Below, in pieces: positions 1 through 6,129 of a DNA stretch of 16,109 nucleotides (the first letter of the stretch is position 1; each line of letters begins with the position of its first letter). Source of the stretch: an uncultured Zetaproteobacteria bacterium (GTDB lineage: Bacteria; Pseudomonadota; Zetaproteobacteria; Mariprofundales; Mariprofundaceae); the NCBI GenBank assembly GCA_913056285.1, contig CAJXNE010000027.1, positions 1 through 16,109 on the forward strand, read 5' to 3'. The notes beneath the pieces are model-generated. The model saw only the letters and a list, made by a program, of their open reading frames with translations, was not told where the DNA came from and did no database searches. The position numbers and the translations under genes were made by a program.

Positions 1-76
1 CCGTTGCAAGCAAAGGCCCGGCGTGATCATCACAGCGATTCATGAATAGTCCGGGCAAGAAAGCACCCTATCCGAT

Positions 77-718
77 TCAGCTATGAAATGAAGCGCCAAG
101 CAGGAAAAATTCGGATGAAGTCTTGCGACTGGCAGCCGGCTTGATGTTTTTTATTTTTCTGAACGAGGAGCCCAGATCACGGCGAAAGGCATCATAGCCC
201 TCCCCCATAAAGGTCTTCATCAGGATATCGCCGCCCTCACGCAAATACTGGCGCGCGAAATGTAAGGTCATCTCATTAAGTCTAATCATGCGCATCTGGT
301 CGACTAACTTATCACCACTCATCTCCGGCGCCATATCGGATACCACCATATCCACATCACGCCCGCCCAATGCCTCTTTCAATGCATGCTGACCTTCCGG
401 TGAATCAAAATCACCCTGAATCAGGGTTACTCCGGAAATAGGGTTCAGGGGCAACAAATCGATTCCAATCACCAGACCATCCGGCCCGATACGTTTTCCT
501 AATTCCACGCTCCACGAACCAGGCGCGCATCCAAGATCAATAATTATACTATCTTTACGAATATTTAAAGAATTCTTCTCAAGTATCTCTGTAAGCTTAA
601 AAGCAGCACGCGAACGTTTCCCCTCGCGCTGGGCGCGTTTGACATGCGGATCGTTGGCATGGCGTTGATACCAGGCCGAAGTCTTGCGAGCCGCTCTGCT
701 TTTCGATGATTGCGCCAT
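77..718 (-). CDS. rlmE: 23S rRNA (uridine-2'-O-)-methyltransferase RlmE (FtsJ/RrmJ)
   Basis: SAM-dependent enzyme that 2'-O-methylates the A-loop uridine (U2552 in E. coli) of 23S rRNA during late 50S assembly in the cytoplasm. The 213-residue length matches the family (about 209). The SAM-binding motif DLGCAPGSWS is at residues 61-70. The catalytic K-D-K-E tetrad is complete at K41, D128, K168 and E203, each four residues beyond its E. coli counterpart. The N-terminus is basic, as expected for an rRNA-binding protein. The ATG is preceded by an AGAGG-type ribosome binding site. The gene has no close upstream neighbour on its strand: a palindromic intergenic stretch separates it from the ABC exporter. 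In E. coli ftsH follows rlmE; here only 76 bases remain downstream, too few to identify a gene. Identification is secure. Confidence 0.96.
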   Translation of the reverse strand: MAQSSKSRAARKTSAWYQRHANDPHVKRAQREGKRSRAAFKLTEILEKNSLNIRKDSIIIDLGCAPGSWSVELGKRIGPDGLVIGIDLLPLNPISGVTLIQGDFDSPEGQHALKEALGGRDVDMVVSDMAPEMSGDKLVDQMRMIRLNEMTLHFARQYLREGGDILMKTFMGEGYDAFRRDLGSSFRKIKNIKPAASRKTSSEFFLLGASFHS

Positions 719-738
719 AGTTTCAACCTCTCATTTTA

Positions 739-939
739 CACCACAGAACATAAGAATGTGGGGGATCAATAACCTAACCCGGCATAGTCGGAACCAAAAA
801 CCTTAAGCCACGAATTACACGAATTGACACGAATGGAAAAACCGTCTGCATATGTTCTCTTCTATTGTAGTGTTCATTCGTGTAATTCGTGGCTTTTTTT
901 GACTTTTCTTTGACTTTCCTCTGTGCTTTCTGTGGTGAA
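739..939. repeat. Outer inverted repeat of a composite intergenic palindrome
   Basis: The ten bases at 739-748 (CACCACAGAA) are the exact reverse complement of 928-937, and the match reaches 11 of 12 when widened to 737-748 and 928-939. These arms flank the 20-bp inverted repeat at 805-895, giving a nested structure in the gap between rlmE and the ABC exporter. From memory, sequences like the right arm (CTCTGTG...CTGTGGTGAA) recur between genes in many environmental bacterial genomes. That is recollection, not a search result. Confidence 0.5.
805..895. repeat. Perfect 20-bp inverted repeat with CACGAAT iterations
   Basis: Bases 805-824 are the exact reverse complement of 876-895, with a 51-base loop. 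The left arm and its inner edge carry three CACGAAT units at 809, 818 and 828; the right arm carries two in reverse orientation (876-882 and 885-891). On the plus strand seven T residues follow the right arm (894-900), so a transcript would end in a stem plus U-run. However, both flanking genes are on the minus strand, so a terminator role there is doubtful. It looks more like a dispersed intergenic palindrome than a gene-specific site. Confidence 0.75.
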
Positions 940-963
940 TGCTTTTGACTGGTATGATTCCGA

Positions 964-1734
964 TCATTCTTTCATGCGCCAGCCGATGCGCCAGAGTTGC
1001 CAGCAAGCTAGTATGGTCAGCAACACCGTAGTCATGACTACGAGCATCGAAGCATAGGGATCGGTATCGCCTGTACCCAGAAAACCATAGCGAAAACCGT
1101 CAATCAGGTAAAAGAACGGGTTGGCATGATTGATCTGCTGCCACAGTTCCGGCAATTGTTTGACCGAATAAAATACGCCGGAGAGAAATGTCAGTGGCAA
1201 AATAACAAAATTGGTGACCATGGCAATATTGTCAAACTCTTTCGACCACATACCGGCAATCAAGCCCAGACCACCCATAATGATACTACCGCAGATACCA
1301 TAAAACAGGATCAGCCCAAGGTGCAACAATTGCAGATCAACAAAGGGGAACAGTACGGCCAGAAACACACAGGCAACAACCAGTGCCCGCACCACGGCGG
1401 CAGCCAGAAATGCAGCCACCACTTCAATGGCCGATAAGGGTGCCATCAGCAGATAAATATGCATTCCCATCACTTTGCCCATAATCATAGAGCTGGATGT
1501 ATTGGCAAAGGCATTTTGTAACATCGCCATCATCGCCAAACCGGGCACCAGGAAAGTAAAATAATCGACTGCCATACCCGGCACCTGTCGCTCGCCCATG
1601 GCATAGCGAAAAATAATCAGATAGAGCATTGCTGTCAGCGCCGGCGTCACGATTGTCTGCATTTTTACTTTCAGGAAACGGCGGACCTCGCGCGTGAACA
1701 GCGTCCATGCACCCAGTGCATTAATCGGACGCAT
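964..1734 (-). CDS. ABC-2 type transporter permease (YadH-like)
   Basis: Membrane subunit of a two-gene ABC exporter of the YadGH type, whose substrate is unknown. A soluble N-terminus with the family-typical FTREVRRF segment is followed by about six hydrophobic helices. The FLSGVFYSVKQLP region and the NPFFYLIDGFRYGFLG region near the C-terminus are characteristic of ABC-2 permeases. The start chosen (1734) has GGGAG six bases upstream and gives a 14-base overlap with the ATPase gene. In-frame ATGs at 1740 and 1749 are possible, the latter giving 261 residues and a 29-base overlap. The overlap implies translational coupling, with the ATPase made first. The stop lies next to the palindromic intergenic stretch. 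The family is clear, the substrate is not. Confidence 0.9.
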   Translation of the reverse strand: MRPINALGAWTLFTREVRRFLKVKMQTIVTPALTAMLYLIIFRYAMGERQVPGMAVDYFTFLVPGLAMMAMLQNAFANTSSSMIMGKVMGMHIYLLMAPLSAIEVVAAFLAAAVVRALVVACVFLAVLFPFVDLQLLHLGLILFYGICGSIIMGGLGLIAGMWSKEFDNIAMVTNFVILPLTFLSGVFYSVKQLPELWQQINHANPFFYLIDGFRYGFLGTGDTDPYASMLVVMTTVLLTILACWQLWRIGWRMKE

Positions 1735-2686
1735 GGTCATCTCCCGCATCTGTTTTCCGTGACGCTTGTTTACCTGTCAGTCGCAGAAACACATCTTCCA
1801 GTTTCTCACGCCGCATGCCGGCATCAAGCGGCGCGCCAAAACAGGTCACAGCGGCCTGGTAAGCCTGATGAAATGTGGAACCACCTTCCTGTTTACCCAG
1901 TTTCAGGCAAATACCGTGCTCGCTCAGACGCGGTTCAAAGGCAGCCAGTTGCTCAGAGGCTGCATCCGTCAATACAGGGGCCTTACCGTAATGAAGCCAC
2001 AGATAGGATGAAGCGATTTCTCGCATCATTTCTCCCATCGGGCGCGCAGTCAGCAGCTTGCCCCGATCAATAATGGCAACGTGATCGCACAGTTCTTCTG
2101 CTTCATCGAGATAATGGGTGGTCAGTAAAATCGTGGTGCCGGCTGCATTTAATTCACGCATAAAATCCCATAAGCGCTTGCGTAATTCCACATCCACCCC
2201 GGCGGTCGGTTCATCGAGAATCACCAGCTTAGGCTTATGCACCAAGGCTTGCGCCACCAGCAAGCGACGCCGCATACCGCCGGATAGCTGGCGTGTATTC
2301 TTGCCTGAATGATCGATGAGTTCCAACCGGGTCAGCAATTCATCGATCCAGTCGAAGTCCGGCTTGCAACCGAACAGACCGGAGGTAAAGGCCAGCACCT
2401 CGCGAGGCGTAAAAAACGGATCAAAAGCCACTTCCTGTGGCACTACCCCAATGCGACGTTTGCACCAGCTGCGCTCGGCCAATAAATCATGACCAAACAG
2501 ACTGACAGCCCCCCGTGAAGCTAGCACCGTATCCGCCAGAATATTGATCAGGGTGCTTTTTCCAGCTCCGTTCGGCCCCAGCAAAGCATAGAAACTACCC
2601 TGCGGAATTTGCAGGGAAATATCGCTGAGCGCCTGATTGCCATTGTCGTAGACTTTGGAAAGGCCGTTGATTGCCAGAGCTGTCAT
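1721..2686 (-). CDS. ABC transporter ATP-binding protein (YadG-like)
   Basis: Cytoplasmic ATPase partner of the overlapping ABC-2 permease. All nucleotide-binding motifs are intact: Walker A GPNGAGKST at residues 37-45, Q-loop Q84, signature LSGGM at 134-138, Walker B ending in D158-E159, and switch H191. At 321 residues it resembles E. coli YadG (308). The C-terminal 100 residues beyond the ATPase core are typical of exporters in the drug/daunorubicin-resistance-like subgroup and end in the LEDVFLRLTG motif. No strong ribosome binding site precedes the ATG at 2686. The gene is separated from upstream erpA by erpA's terminator and a 20-base tandem repeat, so it probably has its own promoter, although I see no convincing one. 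Function as an exporter is inferred from family. Confidence 0.93.
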   Translation of the reverse strand: MTALAINGLSKVYDNGNQALSDISLQIPQGSFYALLGPNGAGKSTLINILADTVLASRGAVSLFGHDLLAERSWCKRRIGVVPQEVAFDPFFTPREVLAFTSGLFGCKPDFDWIDELLTRLELIDHSGKNTRQLSGGMRRRLLVAQALVHKPKLVILDEPTAGVDVELRKRLWDFMRELNAAGTTILLTTHYLDEAEELCDHVAIIDRGKLLTARPMGEMMREIASSYLWLHYGKAPVLTDAASEQLAAFEPRLSEHGICLKLGKQEGGSTFHQAYQAAVTCFGAPLDAGMRREKLEDVFLRLTGKQASRKTDAGDDHASD

Positions 2687-2709
2687 CGGAGCAGGGTAAC
2701 GGAATGCGG

Positions 2710-2740
2710 GTGATGTGTAAGGCGTGAGTGTGATGTGTAA
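2710..2740. repeat. Two direct copies of an 11-bp motif, 20 bp apart
   Basis: GTGATGTGTAA occurs at 2710-2720 and again at 2730-2740. The two surrounding 20-base units (2701-2720 and 2721-2740) agree at 16 of 20 positions. They lie directly upstream of the ABC ATPase start at 2686. A 20-base spacing puts the copies on the same DNA face, so a regulator site is possible, but a simple tandem duplication explains it equally well. Confidence 0.5.
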
Positions 2741-2763
2741 AAAAACCGGCTACTAATAGCCAG
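2739..2763 (-). terminator. Intrinsic terminator of erpA
   Basis: Read on the minus strand, GGCTA (2761-2757), a four-base loop and TAGCC (2752-2748) form a stem that extends two more pairs through one G-U wobble (2763-2746). Seven T residues follow at once (2745-2739). The stem contains erpA's two consecutive TAG stops, at 2755-2753 and 2752-2750, so the terminator begins inside the coding sequence. It isolates erpA from the ABC exporter genes. Confidence 0.82.
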
Positions 2764-3115
2764 CGTTGGCGCAGCCGCTGGCACCATTTTCCGAAGGGGT
2801 GAATGATTTACCGCAGACGCAGGTGGATGATGCATTGGGATTGCGAATCACAAATGATTCGCCCTGAATGGAACTCTGGTAATCAATTTCGGCGCCCTTG
2901 AGCAAATCCAGGCTCATCTGATCCACCAGCAGCTTGACGCCATGACTCTCAATGACCGTGTCATTCTCCTTGATCTCATCATCAAAGGTAAAACCATACT
3001 GAAATCCGGAACAGCCGCCGCCGGACACAAAAGCGCGAAGGTTGAGACTCGCATCCTCCTGCGCCAGTAATCCCTGTACTTTTGCTGCTGCTGCTTCGGT
3101 TAATACCACGCTCAT
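2753..3115 (-). CDS. erpA: Iron-sulfur cluster insertion protein ErpA (A-type carrier)
   Basis: A-type carrier that hands Fe-S clusters to apo-proteins in the cytoplasm; in E. coli it is needed for isoprenoid synthesis enzymes (IspG/IspH) and respiratory complexes. Recognised by SGGGCSGFQYGFTFDD (31-46), nearly identical to E. coli ErpA. The three cluster-binding cysteines are present: C35, C99 and C101. The closing motif reads STCVCGKSF where E. coli has STCGCGSSF. The protein (120 residues) runs about 14 residues past the point where E. coli ErpA ends, and this tail holds a fourth cysteine, C115. GAGGTG precedes the ATG at a good distance. It is transcribed alone, from a recognisable sigma-70 promoter to an intrinsic terminator, and is divergent from apbE. 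Confidence 0.94.
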   Translation of the reverse strand: MSVVLTEAAAAKVQGLLAQEDASLNLRAFVSGGGCSGFQYGFTFDDEIKENDTVIESHGVKLLVDQMSLDLLKGAEIDYQSSIQGESFVIRNPNASSTCVCGKSFTPSENGASGCANAGY

Positions 3116-3144
3116 GTTACACCTCGTTTAAATACTTGATCGCA

Positions 3145-3173
3145 ATTATCAGGTATAATACATCCAATGGCAA
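3145..3173 (-). promoter_or_regulatory. Sigma-70 type promoter for erpA
   Basis: On the minus strand a -35 hexamer TTGCCA (3173-3168) and a -10 hexamer GATAAT (3150-3145) are 17 bases apart, each five of six to consensus. The predicted start of transcription, near 3138, leaves a leader of about 20 bases with the GAGGTG ribosome site. A consensus TATAAT on the plus strand (3154-3159) lies inside this promoter and faces apbE, but it lacks a good -35. If used, the two promoters would overlap and exclude one another. Confidence 0.65.
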
Positions 3174-3228
3174 ATACCCATCGCGTCCCGCCGCTTGCCA
3201 GTCTCCCTGAACCGGCAAGAATGGCGAC

Positions 3229-4203
3229 ATGCCACGTTTGTTAATCGCCGTTCTTGCACTACTCGCATCAGCCTGTACCACGCAGGAAGATGTCCATGAA
3301 ACGCGTTTTATCATGGGTACGCTGGTCGAATTCACCATTGCCGCGCAGGATAGCGATCAGGCCGCACCAGCGATTGCTGCTGCTGCTGCCGAAATGCAAC
3401 GCATTGAGGATGCTTTTACCATTTATGGTGACCATCCCAATGCAGTCAAAACATTCAATGCGTCCGCTCCCGGCACACCTGTCAGGCTGCCTGATGAAGT
3501 AGCAAGCCTGCTAACGCTGGCTCTGCAGGTTAAACAGCAAAGCGGCGGCGCATTCGATCCTGCGCTGGGAAAACTCAACCTGTTATGGGGTTTTTCTATC
3601 GACCCTCCTCCCACCACGCCTCCTAATCCGGATGCCATCAAGGCAGCCATTCCACCTACCCGCTGTATCGGTAAACGGGGCAATCAATGGCTGCGCACGG
3701 ACGCGCGCTGCCTGCTCGATTTCGGAGCTATTGCCAAGGGCTATGCGATTGACCGCGGCATCGCCGTGCTGCGTAAACATGGAATTTCCAATGCAATCAT
3801 TAATGCAGGCGGCGATATTCGACTGATCGGCTCGCATGGACAGAGGCCCTGGCGTATAGGTATCCGTCACCCACGCAACAGAAATGATGTCATCGCTTCA
3901 CTCGAATTGCACGGCGATGTCAGCATTGTCACCTCCGGTGATTATGAGCGCTTTTTCATCGAAAACGGCAAGCGTTATCACCATCTGATCAATCCGAAAA
4001 CCGGCTGGCCTGCGAACGATACGCAAAGCGCCACCATCATCGCCGACAGCGCCGCCCTGGCCGACGCATGGAGCACCGCTCTGTTTATTCAGGGCAAGGA
4101 AGGCATCAAACGATTGCAGGGCATGAAGCTGAAAACGATGCTGGTTGATCAGAACGGTAAAATCTTTGGAGCGTTAAACCGCGCGGATCAGGGCAGTCGA
4201 TAA
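3229..4203 (+). CDS. apbE: FAD:protein FMN transferase (ApbE), lipoprotein
   Basis: Mg-dependent enzyme that transfers FMN from FAD to a threonine of target proteins such as NqrB/NqrC or RnfG/RnfD; no such target is in the window. A short signal sequence ends in the lipobox-like ASAC, giving lipid-modified C16 and a periplasm-facing membrane anchor. Family motifs in order: FIMGT (28-31), FDPALG (109-114), DFGAIAKGYAID (164-175), NAGGDIR (192-198), SGDYERFF (236-243), HHLINPKTGWP (251-261), and DAWSTALF (279-286), which carries the metal-binding Asp and Thr. The length, 324, is normal. The ribosome binding site is weak. A 25-codon reading frame (3167-3244) precedes and overlaps the start out of frame. 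The gene converges with nnrS. Confidence 0.93.
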   Translation: MPRLLIAVLALLASACTTQEDVHETRFIMGTLVEFTIAAQDSDQAAPAIAAAAAEMQRIEDAFTIYGDHPNAVKTFNASAPGTPVRLPDEVASLLTLALQVKQQSGGAFDPALGKLNLLWGFSIDPPPTTPPNPDAIKAAIPPTRCIGKRGNQWLRTDARCLLDFGAIAKGYAIDRGIAVLRKHGISNAIINAGGDIRLIGSHGQRPWRIGIRHPRNRNDVIASLELHGDVSIVTSGDYERFFIENGKRYHHLINPKTGWPANDTQSATIIADSAALADAWSTALFIQGKEGIKRLQGMKLKTMLVDQNGKIFGALNRADQGSR

Positions 4204-4213
4204 TATAGATACT

Positions 4214-4230
4214 CTGACAAGGCCTGTCAG
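4214..4230. terminator. Hairpin between the convergent ends of apbE and nnrS
   Basis: CTGACA (4214-4219) and TGTCAG (4225-4230) form a perfect six-base-pair stem with a five-base loop, spanning the 23-base gap and the nnrS stop codon. Its position suits a bidirectional terminator, but no T-run follows on either strand, so efficiency is doubtful. Confidence 0.35.
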
Positions 4231-5432
4231 CCCGGCCGCCCATCGATGCGCGGTCGCACCAGGATGGCTGTATAGCGATACAGGAACAAGGTGAATGCAG
4301 CAATCCATAACCCTTGCGATATGCCGATCCATAACTGGTAGAATTCGGTGGAAATCAGGGGAAATAGTACGCGCACAATGGCGCCAACACATAGCATAAG
4401 AAACGCCAGACCGACGCCGGATGGAGGATGCGCGATATCACGACCGGTATGGCCCAACGATATGCGCGACATCATGCCGAGTGTCATCATGCCGATACCG
4501 CCAACGGTGAAGGCATGAATGGCCAGTGAGGGCGAAATGCCTGCAGCAAACACAGCAAACTTGAGTGCAAATCCAACAATTATCCAACCATAGCCCAGAA
4601 ATAACACCCATAATAACGGTTTGTGCCAGATGCCATGCGTGTACCACCCCCACAGTCTGATACTGTGCAAGATGAACAAGACGGCTGCGAGATACGCGAC
4701 CAATGCAACATTGGTAAAGAAAATATCGGCAATGGCAAACACGAGAAACAACAGGAAGCAGGCGATATCAAGCTGAATATGATTTTTTAGCGTCACGGTA
4801 TAGCCCACGCCCCGCTCAATAAACATCGGCATCAGCCGTCGTGATAACACCAGAATCAGGGATAGAATCATGTACAGGCCGATAAACAGGCCAATACGCT
4901 GACCATCATGAAACAGGCCAAACAGACCCAACGCATAAATTACATTACCGATCAGAAAAAAATACACTTTTGAAATCACGCCCATATTTTTCCACAGCTT
5001 CGCCTGCGCCACCGGTACCGTCAGCGCAACTGACAGATAGAGGATAAACAGATTATCCAGAATCACCGCTGCCATGAGCGCCTGTGACCCAGGCATTAAT
5101 CCGGCAATCCGCGCCAGCCCCCATAACAACAATAATAATTGTAGCGGCCAACCATGCAGCGTCTGAACATTGCTCCAATTCCTGACTGCAGTCAGTAAAA
5201 AACCGGCAATCACCGCAAGCGCATAACCGTAAATCATCTCATGCGCATGCCAATAGATTGGTGGAACTGTAGCCGGTAGCAGCCGCATATTAAATACCAG
5301 TTCCACCATCCAGATCACCATTCCAATGGCTGCAAGCAGAGCTGCAACCATAAAAAAAGGACGAAACCCAAGCCTAAATAAGGCAAACCCATGTTCAACT
5401 GGCGCTTGCTTCTCGCTATGTATTGTCAGCAT
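4227..5432 (-). CDS. nnrS: NnrS family membrane protein
   Basis: Polytopic inner-membrane haem- and copper-containing protein, linked in other bacteria to tolerance of nitric oxide and its metabolites and usually controlled by NO-responsive regulators. At 401 residues with about twelve hydrophobic helices it has normal family length. Diagnostic segments are FRPFF (23-27), WHAHEMIYGYALAVIAGFLL (61-80) with H62 and H64 as likely metal ligands, and the C-terminal HAFTVGGIGMMTLGMMSR (306-323) followed by H328. AGGGA lies about seven bases before the ATG. No nitrite, nitric oxide or nitrous oxide reductase gene is in the window. The upstream gap holds an rfaH-like remnant rather than a partner gene. 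The family call is secure; an NO role is knowledge of the family only. Confidence 0.93.
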   Translation of the reverse strand: MLTIHSEKQAPVEHGFALFRLGFRPFFMVAALLAAIGMVIWMVELVFNMRLLPATVPPIYWHAHEMIYGYALAVIAGFLLTAVRNWSNVQTLHGWPLQLLLLLWGLARIAGLMPGSQALMAAVILDNLFILYLSVALTVPVAQAKLWKNMGVISKVYFFLIGNVIYALGLFGLFHDGQRIGLFIGLYMILSLILVLSRRLMPMFIERGVGYTVTLKNHIQLDIACFLLFLVFAIADIFFTNVALVAYLAAVLFILHSIRLWGWYTHGIWHKPLLWVLFLGYGWIIVGFALKFAVFAAGISPSLAIHAFTVGGIGMMTLGMMSRISLGHTGRDIAHPPSGVGLAFLMLCVGAIVRVLFPLISTEFYQLWIGISQGLWIAAFTLFLYRYTAILVRPRIDGRPG

Positions 5433-5523
5433 GTTTATTCCCTTTCCGCGCAGTGTTCATGACACACATTTGAAAGTGGCGATGGTACTACACAAGTAAA
5501 AATATACTTTCAACGCATTCAAT
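5433..5523. other. nnrS upstream region with short dyads
   Basis: This gap holds no reading frame. It contains AAGTA-N6-TACTT (5494-5509), an AT-rich dyad centred about 70 bases before the nnrS start, and GTGT-N5-ACAC (5453-5465) just before the ribosome site. On the minus strand TTGAAA and TAGTAC, 17 bases apart, could form a weak promoter around the AT-rich dyad. I see no FNR/NnrR-type TTGAT-N4-ATCAA site and no convincing NsrR box. Confidence 0.3.
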
Positions 5524-5850
5524 TCACGCTGGAAAGATTGCCTGTTTTTGTTTCCATACGCATTTTTTCTGCATCCAATCGAGCAGAACCAATGCCCTGT
5601 CGGCACCACGCATCTCTATAAACACACCCTAAAATCCCTTGAGTGAACCATCAAGCATACGCACAGCATCACCGGGCTGAAATGGTGAGGCCGGATTGCT
5701 GCATACCGAAATAGAACCCTGATCATCGTGCTGGCTACGTAGCATTTCAATCACCGCGTCAGGCACAGGCGGATAGACATCGCCAAAACGTACCGGCGCC
5801 AGTACCCCGACAGTACTACGAATCGTGGTCCAGCGCTGCTGTTCCCTATT
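5524..5850 (-). pseudogene. RfaH/NusG-family remnant: 5'-truncated, in-frame amber stop
   Basis: Read on the minus strand from 5850, one frame gives WTTIRSTVGVLAPVRFGD, then PPVPDAVIEML, then FQPGDAVRMLDGSLKGF, a TAG stop at 5631-5629, and in the same frame GVFIEMRGADRALVLLDWM before a TGA at 5526-5524. This follows RfaH in order: the end of the NGN domain (compare E. coli VRFG and VPSAVI), the linker, and the KOW domain opening (PGD, then G..GF), with the stop in the KOW loop. About 73 codons precede the amber and 34 follow it. Roughly 65-75 N-terminal residues are absent, because the homology starts where the ubiK-like gene stops (TAA at 5852-5850). There is no start codon or ribosome site. 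RfaH-type factors are specialised antiterminators for LPS, capsule and similar long operons. Confidence 0.78.
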
Positions 5851-6107
5851 TAGTGTGCGATGTTTTTCAGTCGCGCTTCCAGATGTGCCACACGGGCATT
5901 GAGCGCATCGAGCTCCTGCCGGGCTTTGTTTAGCATGGCTTCCTGAACCTGCATGCGTTCGTGGGTGACGACATCAAATTGGGATAATGCGCCTTCGACG
6001 ATACTGCGCACCTGCGCTTCGGCACCCTGCTTCAGGCCGCCAATCATGCGGATGCCGCCAGCGATTTTTTCCGCAATATCATCCAGAGGTTGATTGTTGT
6101 TTGTCAT
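5850..6107 (-). CDS. ubiK: UbiK/BMFP family accessory factor for ubiquinone synthesis
   Basis: Small (85 residues), mostly helical protein of the BMFP/YqiC family. Family members form coiled-coil trimers, bind lipid and, as UbiK, support the aerobic ubiquinone biosynthesis complex. An amphipathic N-terminal half (IAEKIAGGIRMIGGLKQGAE) is followed by the family-typical FDVVTHERMQVQEAML (about 44-59) and a heptad-rich coiled coil to about residue 82. It is a little shorter than E. coli UbiK (96), lacking the Pro-rich tail. A GGAG ribosome site precedes the ATG. It follows the SH3 lipoprotein gene by 22 bases, and ubiX lies one gene further upstream, which supports a ubiquinone link. Its stop codon abuts the rfaH-like remnant, so its 3' end lies at a rearrangement junction. 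Confidence 0.85.
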   Translation of the reverse strand: MTNNNQPLDDIAEKIAGGIRMIGGLKQGAEAQVRSIVEGALSQFDVVTHERMQVQEAMLNKARQELDALNARVAHLEARLKNIAH

Positions 6108-6129
6108 ACTATTGCTCCAGTTGGTAAAA

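Noticed and set aside
1..43. Minus-strand ATG at 43-41 opening a frame (MNRCDDHAGPLL...) that leaves the window
   Set aside because: Only 14 codons are visible, there is no ribosome site, and no family is recognisable. It could be the start of the gene after rlmE but cannot be supported.
815..1006. 63-codon minus-strand reading frame
   Set aside because: It lies inside the palindromic intergenic repeat and overlaps the permease gene; its sequence reflects the repeat, not a protein.
5433..5523. FNR/NnrR or NsrR site controlling nnrS
   Set aside because: Several TTGAA-like half sites exist, but no properly spaced inverted pair; the AAGTA-N6-TACTT dyad matches neither consensus well.
5629..5631. 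Amber codon read as an unusual amino acid (pyrrolysine-like recoding)
   Set aside because: The gene also lacks its 5' half and a start codon, so ordinary pseudogene decay is the simpler explanation.
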